From JBOFDP01 sp051647125 (GTDB taxonomy: Bacteria; Bacteroidota; Bacteroidia; Chitinophagales; Chitinophagaceae): a stretch of 6,048 bases of DNA. The notes beneath the pieces are model-generated. The model did no database searches. It was not told where the DNA came from and saw only the letters and a program-made list of their open reading frames with translations. The translations under genes and the position numbers were made by a program. Of the stretch, positions 1 through 5,916 are shown piece after piece. Each line of letters opens with the position of its first letter. The first letter of the stretch is position 1. The stretch spans positions 1 to 6,048 of the forward strand of contig JBOFDP010000035.1 in the NCBI GenBank assembly GCA_051647125.1. Direction: 5' to 3'.

Positions 1-62
1 CACGCTAGCTTGAGGGGCTAGTGGCCATCTTGGTCGTGCAGGTTCAAGTCCTGTTCTGAGCA
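1..62 (+). tRNA. tRNA-Leu (anticodon GAG), 5' end outside the window
   Basis: This is the 3' portion of a leucine tRNA that reads CUC/CUU codons. The anticodon arm is a CTAGC/GCTAG stem around the loop TTGAGGG, which places GAG in the anticodon position. A long class II variable arm follows (TGGCC, loop ATCTT, GGTCG), as expected for Leu. The T arm is GCAGG-TTCAAGT-CCTGT (38-54). The acceptor 3' strand is TCTGAGC (55-61) with discriminator A62. The next bases are ATG, so CCA is not encoded and must be added by the nucleotidyltransferase. The 5' acceptor strand and D arm lie before base 1. Genes of this type are frequent integration targets, and integrase remnants lie directly downstream. Confidence 0.9.
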
Positions 63-87
63 ATGACTTTTATAGTCAAAAATTCGT

Positions 88-123
88 ACAAGCTTTGATA
101 TTTTCAAGGCTTGTTTCTTTTTT
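88..123 (+). terminator. Rho-independent terminator of the tRNA-Leu transcript
   Basis: An 11-bp stem, ACAAGCTTTGA (88-98) with TCAAGGCTTGT (104-114) and one T-G pair, closes a TATTT loop. It is followed by a T-rich tail (TTCTTTTTT, 115-123). It lies 25 bases after the tRNA end, so it most likely ends that transcript. A smaller hairpin, TGAC/GTCA (64-78), sits between the two. Confidence 0.88.
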
Positions 124-143
124 AAATTCTTTAAAAATCTCAC

Positions 144-176
144 TGTGTATAGATTGTGTATAATTTGTGTATACGA
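144..176. repeat. three tandem 11-bp iteron-like repeats
   Basis: TGTGTATA occurs three times, beginning at 144, 155 and 166. The full units are TGTGTATAGAT, TGTGTATAATT and TGTGTATACGA. The constant 11-bp period puts each copy on about the same helical face, as in clustered protein-binding sites. The array lies between the tRNA terminator and an integrase remnant. By analogy with arm-type sites of tyrosine recombinases or replication iterons it may be a recombinase or accessory-factor binding array; this role is inference. The middle copy also contains TATAAT (159-164), but there is no good -35 at the right distance. Confidence 0.65.
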
Positions 177-188
177 ACGTGCCGTTCG
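174..188. repeat. short inverted repeat abutting the iterons
   Basis: CGAACG (174-179) and CGTTCG (183-188) are exact inverted copies around TGC. It overlaps the end of the third 11-bp repeat and is locally GC-rich in an AT-rich region. It resembles a small recombinase core or operator dyad, but with 6-bp arms chance cannot be excluded. Confidence 0.35.
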
Positions 189-192
189 ATCT

Positions 193-601
193 ACTAAAAA
201 TATAACAGGTTGCCAACCAAACGAAATAGTCCCATTAAAGAAAAGTGATATAGATTTTAATAAAGGAACTGCTAAAGTCTATCAGAATAAAACTAAGAAA
301 TATAAAACAGTATGTCTCACGGATGAGTTTTTATCCATCTTTGACGGATTAGACTATATTTTTCAAGGATATAATAAAAATGATATTTATTATTCAAGAA
401 AATTTAAAAAGCTAAAAGATGAGCTTAATAGTGAATATTGTTTATATGCGTTTAGACATAATTTTGGGACAAAACTGTTAAAATAAGAAGAAAGATATTC
501 ATTTAGTAAGTAAATTACTTAGACATAGTGATATAAGTATAACAGCAAGACATTATATTAATCGATTTGATAGTGAGATTAGAGAAAGGTTAATAGACTA
601 A
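193..601 (+). pseudogene. tyrosine recombinase (phage integrase family) remnant, catalytic domain only
   Basis: Only the C-terminal catalytic half of a tyrosine site-specific recombinase remains, about 135 codons where the family has 300-400. Box I reads TGCQPNEI (from about 205), with Gln (CAA, 214-216) where the first catalytic Arg is expected. It is followed by LKKSDIDF and a KTKKYKTV strand typical of the family. Box II reads YAFRH, with Arg at 454-456. The frame then ends in TAA (484-486), but reading resumes one base over at 485 with KKDIHLVSKLLRHSD. There the conserved His (524-526) and the nucleophile Tyr (554-556) are present, ending in TAA at 599-601. There is thus no N-terminal domain, a lost box I Arg and a frameshift near 480-486. 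Upstream in-frame codons from GTG 145 run through the 11-bp repeats and are not likely to be coding. The identity is secure; it is not functional. Confidence 0.85.
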
Positions 602-608
602 ATAAAAA

Positions 609-631
609 CCCTCCCTATTTATTAGGGAAGG
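609..631 (-). terminator. hairpin, probable intrinsic terminator for minus-strand transcription
   Basis: CCCTCCCTA (609-617) pairs with TAGGGAAGG (623-631) around TTTAT, with one bulge. On the minus strand the stem is followed at once by TTTTT (complement of 604-608), the arrangement of a Rho-independent terminator. On the plus strand there is no T tract after it. It begins eight bases after the integrase remnant ends. No minus-strand gene that would use it is visible nearby, so it may be left over from a lost gene. Confidence 0.5.
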
Positions 632-959
632 ATAAGATAGAAATACCTAAGACCCTTTCAGGGATTAAACGTCCTATGCAAATATAAAAAAGAACTATTC
701 ATAGACAATCCTATGCAATTATTATAAAAGCATAAGATAATAAAGTAAGATTATTTCTAATCTTTGAAATTTAAGCAACATTATTATAACAGATATATAA
801 TAGATATTTATAACAATGAAGCAACAAATATTATGAACGTTTTATTTTTTACAATCAATCTTTTAATAATTATGTATCATTTAAAGAAAAAATCGGATTT
901 TCTTTTTTAGAATTAGATAAATTGATTTTAAAAAATAGTTTTGAATTTACCAAGATTTA
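632..959. other. AT-rich stretch without a recognisable gene
   Basis: No intact gene, RNA gene or complete promoter is recognised here. It holds a small hairpin CCCT-TTC-AGGG (653-663), a 10-bp direct repeat at 672-681 and 709-718, and a possible coding scrap in its right half (listed separately). Dense stop codons in all frames fit decayed island DNA. Confidence 0.55.
672..718. repeat. 10-bp direct repeat TCCTATGCAA, two copies
   Basis: TCCTATGCAA is found at 672-681 and again at 709-718, start to start 37 bp. Only two copies are present, and the bases between them show no further repeat, so it is not a CRISPR array. It could be a protein-binding pair, the footprint of an insertion or excision, or chance. 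Confidence 0.4.
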
Positions 960-960
960 A
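820..960 (+). pseudogene. possible coding scrap of unknown origin
   Basis: After a TGA at 817-819, 46 codons stay open to TAA at 958-960. The reading is mixed and protein-like (segments SNKYYERFIFYNQSF, FKEKIGFSFLELDKLI) rather than simple low-complexity Lys/Ile/Asn. There is no start codon or ribosome-binding site, and I do not recognise a family. It could be the tail of a gene lost when the island decayed, or a chance open frame in AT-rich DNA. Chance is a serious alternative. Confidence 0.2.
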
Positions 961-1010
961 AAATAAAAACCTGTGATCATATTATACAATAAATTATAGG
1001 TTTTTATTTT
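960..1010. terminator. long inverted repeat, probable bidirectional terminator
   Basis: AAAATAAAAACCTGT (960-974) and ATAGGTTTTTATTTT (996-1010) form a 15-bp stem with one G-T pair and a 21-base loop. The right arm is T-rich on the plus strand and the left arm is T-rich on the minus strand, so it could end transcription from either side. Its right arm ends exactly where integrase-like codons become recognisable, so it occupies the place where that gene's ribosome-binding site should be. Confidence 0.55.
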
Positions 1011-2077
1011 ATAGATATATACAAACGTGAAAACGGTATTTTTTACCTCAACAAAACAATAAATAAACGTACTTATCGATTGTCTTTAGAAACTAAAAAT
1101 TATTATGAAGCAAAAGGACGCTATGAGATATTTTGTAGTAAGCTGTTTTATAACCAAATACATAATATCAAAGAAATCATGCGAGCAAGCTCTTTTAAGA
1201 GTCCAAAAGCTCATCACGGAGAAATAAATAGACCCAATATCGATAAAGTATATAAGGATTACTTAAAAATATCTAAATATAATGGTATTACAGAAGAAAT
1301 AATCAAGGTCGAAGAAATAGGTTGAATAGTATTAAAACCATATAATCTCGAATTGGATTCTATCAATAACGATAATATGTTAGAAATACAAACTGATCCC
1401 AGACAAAGGTATTCAAAACATTATGCTTATAAAATTATTAAGAATATCAGAGCGTTTTTGAATTATACAATCAAACAAGGTTGTTATAACTATAACGAAT
1501 ATAAAAAGACAGAGTTTTTAAAAGCTCCTAAACCTCAAAAACGAAAAGTGATTATTTCAATAGATAACTTCAAAGCTATGCTATTATATTGTGAATAAGA
1601 TAGGTAATCTTGATTTTAAATATTATCTTATGACCTTCTTTTTTACAGGTTCACGTCCGAGAGAAATTATTAATCTTATCTATAAAGATATTGACTTAAA
1701 AACTATCGTATCTCTATATGAATGAATAAGCCAAAGAAAGATAAAACAGTGCCTTTAAATCTGATTTTCGCTAAAGAATTAATGAGTTGACAAACGGTTG
1801 TTTATTTATCGGCTCAATAAAAAGCGGTAAAGGATTTTATTCAAGACCATTCAAAACTATGAAAGATAAGCTTAATCTCAATCCCAATGATACCCTTTAT
1901 CTTTTTAGAGCTGGGATAATTGTATTGTCAACTTCTAAAGATATTCATTTGGTTAATAATGTGCTCGGACATGAAAGTATTCAAACCACAGATCAATATA
2001 ATTACATGCTCGATAATCCTGAGTCTCTACGAGATATACAGGATATACTTGTTAATAAGGTTTATAGTAAATCATAG
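1011..2077 (+). pseudogene. tyrosine recombinase (phage integrase family), near full length but broken in several places
   Basis: About 355 codons span a complete integrase layout. The N-terminal DNA-binding domain begins YKRENGIFYLNK (from 1020) and continues through RTYRLSLETKNYYEAKGR. A core-binding (SAM-like) domain covers about 1230-1560, followed by the catalytic domain. The catalytic domain keeps box I Arg in FFTGSRPREI (1654-1656), box II Arg in YLFR (1907-1909), His in LGHES (1970-1972) and the nucleophile Tyr in TTDQY (1997-1999). It cannot be translated as one chain. There is no ATG/GTG/TTG start before 1080 (ATA stands at 1011), an in-frame TGA at 1323-1325, a frameshift ending in TAA at 1596-1598, and further frameshifts near 1717-1725 and 1779-1790. 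Residues after box II (RAGIIVL) also depart from the usual RH. It is clearly divergent from the remnant at 193-601, so the pair are two different integrases, not a recent duplication. It was probably the recombinase of the element carrying the downstream restriction gene. Confidence 0.88.
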
Positions 2078-2103
2078 ACAAAAAGTGTAAAATATAGTAT
2101 AAT
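2075..2103 (+). promoter_or_regulatory. sigma70-type promoter of the restriction-modification gene
   Basis: TAGACA (2075-2080, one mismatch to TTGACA) is separated by exactly 17 bp from a perfect TATAAT (2098-2103). Transcription would start near 2109-2111. The -35 box begins on the TAG stop of the integrase pseudogene, so the gene has its own promoter embedded in the dead gene's end. The predicted leader is only about 10 bases to the first ATG. Confidence 0.75.
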
Positions 2104-2120
2104 ACATTCATAAAATTTTA

Positions 2121-4598
2121 ATGGAAAAGTATATGAGTTCAAACCGAGATAAAATTATAGACTATATATCAGGTCAAGAAATTGTGGCTACACCAGAAGA
2201 AATAGAAGCTACACAAGTTTTCTCTAAAATATTAGTAGAAGAGTATGGTTATCTAAAAGATCATATTCAAACAAGACCACAATTCAGAGTAAAAGGACAT
2301 CCTTCTGATACAAAAAAAAGCTATCCTGTAGATATTGTAGTTTTTTCTTCAGATATTAAAACAGATGATAATGCTTATATTATTATAGAATGTAAAAAAA
2401 AGACGCGACAAGATGGATTAACACAATTAGAGAATTATTTATCTTTATCAAAGGCATATATTGGGGTTTGGTTTAATGGATCTGAACGATTGTTCATTAA
2501 AAAGATTTTAGAAAATGAAAAAATTAAATTTGTTGAAATTCCTAATATACCTGAATATGGTCAACGTCTTGAAGATATAGGTCATTTTAAGCGACAAGAC
2601 TTAAAAGTACCTCACAATCTTAAAATGATTTTTACTGCAATTAAAAATCATTTAGCTGGTAACTTTACAGGAGCAACTAGAGATGAAGAATTAGCACGAG
2701 AGTTAATTAATTTGATTTTTTGTAAAATTTATGATGAAAAATTTACAAAGCCTAGTGATATTGTAGAATTTAGATATGGTATTAATGAAAAGAAAAAAGA
2801 TGTATATGCTAGGGTGTTGGGTATTTTTGAGAAAGTTAAAACAAAATATTCTGCAATCATTGATAATAATGATAGTATAAAACTAGATGAAAACGCACTA
2901 TGTTATATCGTAGGAGAATTACAAAATTATTGTTTAATTAATTCTCAAAGAGATGTCATTGCAGAAGCGTTTGAAACATTTATTGGGTATGCTTTAAAAG
3001 GTGCACAAGGACAATTTTTCACACCTAGAAATGTAGTAAAATTAATGGTAGATATTATTAATCCACAGCCTGAAGAACTAGTAATAGATCCAGCCTGTGG
3101 AAGCGGTGGTTTTTTAGTTGAAAGCCTTAAGCATATGTGGGATATTTTGGATAAGCGTCAACAAGAATACCAATGGAGTGATCTAGCCTTAACTGAAGAA
3201 AAAACGGCAACGGCTATTAATTGTATTCGAGGAATTGAAAAAGATAATTTTCTTTCAAAGGTTGCAAAAGCCTATATGGCAATTGTTGGCGACGGAAAAG
3301 GTGGGATTTTTTGTGAAGATAGTTTAGAACAACCAAAACAATGGAAAGCAAAAACTCACCAAAATATTGAGCTTGGTAAATTTGATGTATTATTAACAAA
3401 CCCTCCATTTGGAAAAGATATTAAAGTTGTTGGAGATGAAAAATTAAAACAATATACTTTAGCAAAAGGTCATAATAATAATGCACCTCAAGTTTTATTT
3501 ATTGAGAGATCATTACAACTTTTAAAAGACGGTGGTCGTATGGGTATTATTCTACCTGAAACATTTTTCCATGCTCCAAGATCAAAAGCTGTAATGGATT
3601 TTATAAGAGAAAAAAATAATATTACATGGCTAATTGATCTACCACATAATACATTTAGACCACATAATAATGCAAAATGCGTAATTTTAATTCTTAAGAA
3701 AAATGTAAAACAACAAGATATAATAAATATGGCTGTTGCAGAAGAAATTGGACATAATCATCAAGGAAAAGAAATTTATCGTTGGGATATAGAAACCCTT
3801 TCTACAAATAAAGAATTACTATGGGATGATATACCACTAATACTGGAAGAACTAAAAAATCATAATTCTCAAAATAAATCTAAGTATATATTTAATGTTA
3901 AATCCAAAGAGTGTAATGATAAAAATATTTTTGTACCTCGATTTTATTGGGATAGTAAAATCGAACAAATAAAAGATAAAGCAACAATAAACAATCAAAC
4001 ACTAGTATCATTACAAACATTGATAGATGAAAAAGTAATATCTTTTTTTGATGGTCATGGTTCGCCTCCAGCAGAATATAAAGGAAAAGGAGAATATCCA
4101 TACATTAGGGTTAAAGATATTGTTAATTGGGAAATATACAAAGATCCAACCGCGAAAATTCCTGAAACAATATATAAAACGACAAGAGGTACAAATAAGA
4201 CTCTGTATAAAGAAGATATTGTTTATGTTCGGCGTGGTAGCTATCGTATTGGTAGTGTAGCAATGGTTTCTCCGTATGATACAGAAGTTTTATTAACTAG
4301 AGAAATCTTAGTAATACGAGTGAAAAAGTTAAACAATAAATATGGCATTACTCCTTATTATTTATTATATCTCTTATCTCATAAACTAGTATCAGAACAA
4401 TCTTTTAATAAAATTTTGATAGAAACAACTTTACCTAATATTGCAGATAGATGGAAAACACTTATGTTACCTATTGATAATGATGAAAAAGAACGTCAAA
4501 GAATTTCTGATAAAATAGCAAATGTTATTAAATATAAATGGAGTGCTGTAAAAAACTTAGATGATTTACAAAAAGAATTAGGAAATCTTATTACATAG
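2121..4598 (+). CDS. single-chain restriction-modification enzyme: nuclease, N6-adenine methylase and one target-recognition domain (Type IIG-like, built from Type I parts)
   Basis: The protein cuts foreign DNA and methylates adenine in the host's copy of the same target. Residues about 1-160 resemble the HsdR N-terminal nuclease fold (PD-(D/E)xK): Asp71 in YPVDIVVF and Glu90-Cys-Lys92 in IIIECKK. A helical HsdM-like part (about 165-290) precedes the methylase: GQFFTP (297-302, SAM-binding motif X region), DPACGSGG (323-330, motif I) and NPPF (427-430, motif IV), which marks a gamma-class adenine methylase. Residues about 604-825 look like one HsdS-type target-recognition half with a terminal helix (ISDKIANVI). 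There is no helicase/translocase domain, so cleavage near the site is expected, not Type I translocation. Two starts are possible: ATG 2121 has no Shine-Dalgarno, whereas ATG 2133 (MSSNRD) has GGAAAAG at 2123-2129. All motifs are intact and the frame is clean. No separate R, M, S or controller gene is adjacent. The recognition sequence cannot be read from sequence alone. Confidence 0.9.
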   Translation: MEKYMSSNRDKIIDYISGQEIVATPEEIEATQVFSKILVEEYGYLKDHIQTRPQFRVKGHPSDTKKSYPVDIVVFSSDIKTDDNAYIIIECKKKTRQDGLTQLENYLSLSKAYIGVWFNGSERLFIKKILENEKIKFVEIPNIPEYGQRLEDIGHFKRQDLKVPHNLKMIFTAIKNHLAGNFTGATRDEELARELINLIFCKIYDEKFTKPSDIVEFRYGINEKKKDVYARVLGIFEKVKTKYSAIIDNNDSIKLDENALCYIVGELQNYCLINSQRDVIAEAFETFIGYALKGAQGQFFTPRNVVKLMVDIINPQPEELVIDPACGSGGFLVESLKHMWDILDKRQQEYQWSDLALTEEKTATAINCIRGIEKDNFLSKVAKAYMAIVGDGKGGIFCEDSLEQPKQWKAKTHQNIELGKFDVLLTNPPFGKDIKVVGDEKLKQYTLAKGHNNNAPQVLFIERSLQLLKDGGRMGIILPETFFHAPRSKAVMDFIREKNNITWLIDLPHNTFRPHNNAKCVILILKKNVKQQDIINMAVAEEIGHNHQGKEIYRWDIETLSTNKELLWDDIPLILEELKNHNSQNKSKYIFNVKSKECNDKNIFVPRFYWDSKIEQIKDKATINNQTLVSLQTLIDEKVISFFDGHGSPPAEYKGKGEYPYIRVKDIVNWEIYKDPTAKIPETIYKTTRGTNKTLYKEDIVYVRRGSYRIGSVAMVSPYDTEVLLTREILVIRVKKLNNKYGITPYYLLYLLSHKLVSEQSFNKILIETTLPNIADRWKTLMLPIDNDEKERQRISDKIANVIKYKWSAVKNLDDLQKELGNLIT

Positions 4599-5239
4599 AC
4601 TGTAAAAGCTTATCATTTTTTATCTGGATTGGGTTTGTTTTGTTATTTGATAAGATAAATAAAACTTAAAAGTTTTTAAAGTCGTCATAAAAAATAACAG
4701 AGTGAAAAAAGCAGTTAATTATGACAAAGAAGAAATTATTTTATCTCAAAAGGAGATATATAAATATTGATGGATACGTATTTAATTTAAATATCTTAAT
4801 AAAAAGGATTTATATTTCTTAGGAATTAATTCTTCTTGAAATGAAAAAAAATTTTTGGGATACATCAAGAATGTATATATCTGTTTCTAGAATTTTGGGA
4901 ACAAATATAACTGTCACATATCTCTTCTTTATTTTTGGCTCCTACTTACCCTTAGTAATGAACACCATAGAGTACTTTCCAAAAGGGAATCTTATTCATC
5001 TGAAATATAAGTTTTCATATAATAGGGATTTTATAATAATTATTGTATTTATAAAAACATGGGTGATTGAATACTAGTAAATTTAATAAAGAAATTTCTT
5101 TTAGCTATTTGAACAATTTTAAATAAACACTCGCTCATTCTACTTTCTTGATACAGTATGGGAATTACCCTTATCAGTTAACCCTAAATCATTATAAATA
5201 AAATAATTAAAAATATATAATTAAACTTATAAAAACGTA
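4599..5239. other. long non-genic stretch, possible gene debris
   Basis: No gene can be defended here. There is no strong terminator after the restriction gene, only a weak CTTATCA/TGATAAG pair with a 32-base loop (4609-4654). A good ribosome-binding sequence, AAAGGAGATATA, at 4749-4760 leads only to ATGGATACGTATTTAATTTAA (start 4770), a 6-codon frame, so it may mark the start of a lost gene. A 78-codon frame (4841-5077, plus) has no suitably placed ribosome-binding site and a hydrophobic middle. A 53-codon minus-strand frame overlaps it at about 4780-4940. Near 5070-5205 a plus-strand frame with one stop reads TLAHSTFLIQYGNYPYQLTL after the stop. None matches a family I know. The competing frames on both strands argue for decayed or chance coding rather than a live gene. 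Confidence 0.45.
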
Positions 5240-5267
5240 TTGACATTTTTTTAATTCATATTATAAT
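5240..5267 (+). promoter_or_regulatory. strong sigma70-type promoter of the isomerase operon
   Basis: A perfect TTGACA (5240-5245) and a perfect TATAAT (5262-5267) are separated by 16 bp, giving a start near 5274. A second TATAAT at 5278-5283 lies 17 bp from TTCATA (5255-5260) and could be a weaker overlapping promoter. The duplicated ATTATAAT (5260-5267, 5276-5283) creates this doublet. Either start leaves the 28-bp palindrome within the early transcribed leader. Confidence 0.85.
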
Positions 5268-5308
5268 TAATAGTTATTATAATGATATTTAGATATTTTT
5301 ATGAATAA

Positions 5309-5336
5309 CTAAATATACGGATATCCGTATATTTAG
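5309..5336. promoter_or_regulatory. perfect 28-bp palindrome, probable repressor operator
   Basis: The half-site CTAAATATACGGAT (5309-5322) is followed immediately by its exact reverse complement (5323-5336), with no spacer and no mismatch. It lies about 35 bp after the predicted start site and ends six bases before the ribosome-binding site. A dimeric helix-turn-helix repressor bound here would block elongation; this is the simplest reading. In RNA it could also fold into a 12-bp stem with a GATA tetraloop beside the ribosome-binding site. No T tract follows, so it is not an intrinsic terminator. The regulator is not encoded in the window and its family cannot be told from the site. Confidence 0.8.
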
Positions 5337-5353
5337 AAAAAAGAGGAGTATTT

Positions 5354-5911
5354 ATGTCAGAGATTATTTATCCCAGCGTGTTTTTTGAAAAAGTTTATCT
5401 CAAAGGAGATAGTATAGTAGAAAAATCAACTTATATTAAAGATTATGCAGATTACTACGTTGATTATGAAGAAGCAAAAAAACAAGGCAATACCTTAGCA
5501 TATTCTGTACAATGTTATTTTCCAGTTGAAGTTGGATCAGATGGGGGATTGTTTTTTGGGATTACAAATATATCAGCAGGAGTAATCGGCACTGAATTTA
5601 TTTTTACAAAAGGACATTTTCATGCTAAGCAGCAGTGTGCTGAATATTATTGGGGATTGGAAGGAGAGGGCTTGCTTATTTTAATGAATAAAGATCGATC
5701 TTTTACCGTGGAAAAAGTTCAAGCAAATTCTCTTCACTATATCAGAGGGGATCAAGCTCACCGTCTGATTAATGTAGGAAAATCCACCTTAAAAGTTGGA
5801 GCTTGCTGGGGATCTGATGCTGGATATGACTATGAAACTCTTAAACAATCAGGTTTTTCATGCCGTGTTTTTCAAAAAAACAATTCTATTTCTATAGAAA
5901 AAAATAGGTGA
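5354..5911 (+). CDS. pgiA: glucose-6-phosphate isomerase, cupin (archaeal) type
   Basis: The enzyme interconverts glucose 6-phosphate and fructose 6-phosphate in the cytoplasm and is a metal-dependent cupin unrelated to the usual bacterial Pgi. The 185 residues match the family's length of about 190. The cupin core carries TKGHFHAKQQCAEYYWGLEG (86-105) and GDQAH, giving metal ligands His88, His90, Glu97 and His136. From memory, these are the same residue numbers as the ligands of the Pyrococcus furiosus enzyme, an unusually close correspondence. There is no signal peptide or membrane segment. The start is secure: AGAGGAG (5342-5348) is five bases before ATG 5354. A consensus promoter and a 28-bp palindrome precede it, implying regulated expression, probably by a sugar signal. 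A second gene starts five bases after its stop. Base composition is less AT-rich than the island to the left. Related cupin sugar isomerases (mannose 6-phosphate, lyxose) are possible alternatives for the true substrate. Confidence 0.9.
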   Translation: MSEIIYPSVFFEKVYLKGDSIVEKSTYIKDYADYYVDYEEAKKQGNTLAYSVQCYFPVEVGSDGGLFFGITNISAGVIGTEFIFTKGHFHAKQQCAEYYWGLEGEGLLILMNKDRSFTVEKVQANSLHYIRGDQAHRLINVGKSTLKVGACWGSDAGYDYETLKQSGFSCRVFQKNNSISIEKNR

Positions 5912-5916
5912 ATATT

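Noticed and set aside
145..204. GTG start at 145 as the true beginning of the first integrase
   Set aside because: Those codons run through the 11-bp repeats and a dyad and show no integrase similarity; recognisable integrase sequence begins near 200. It is a chance in-frame extension.
641..720. Possible CRISPR-like repeats (CCCTTTCAGGG, TCCTATGCAA)
   Set aside because: Only two 10-bp copies of one element with no regular spacers; nothing resembling a repeat-spacer array.
1323..1325. TGA read as tryptophan (Mollicute code), which would join two parts of the second integrase
   Set aside because: The restriction gene uses TGG for Trp throughout, TGA ends the isomerase with the next start five bases later, and the integrase has other frameshifts and a TAA that recoding cannot fix.
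193..2077. The two integrase remnants as one tandem duplication
   Set aside because: They share only family motifs (TGxxPxEI, KDIHLV, H..I..T..Y) and differ elsewhere, and the left copy lacks the N-terminal half; they look like independent acquisitions.
3217..3408. 63-codon minus-strand open frame
   Set aside because: Antisense shadow inside the methylase domain, which has clear motifs on the plus strand.
3898..4101. 67-codon minus-strand open frame
   Set aside because: Antisense shadow inside the recognition domain of the restriction gene; Leu/Phe/Tyr-rich as expected for the complement of AT-rich coding DNA.
4048..4260. 70-codon plus-strand frame overlapping the restriction gene
   Set aside because: Out-of-frame shadow of a long gene with a continuous, conserved reading frame.
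4841..5077. 78-codon plus-strand frame as a small membrane protein
   Set aside because: No ribosome-binding site at a usable distance (AGGA is 16 bases away), no family recognised, and an equally plausible frame lies on the opposite strand. It is kept only as part of the intergenic description.
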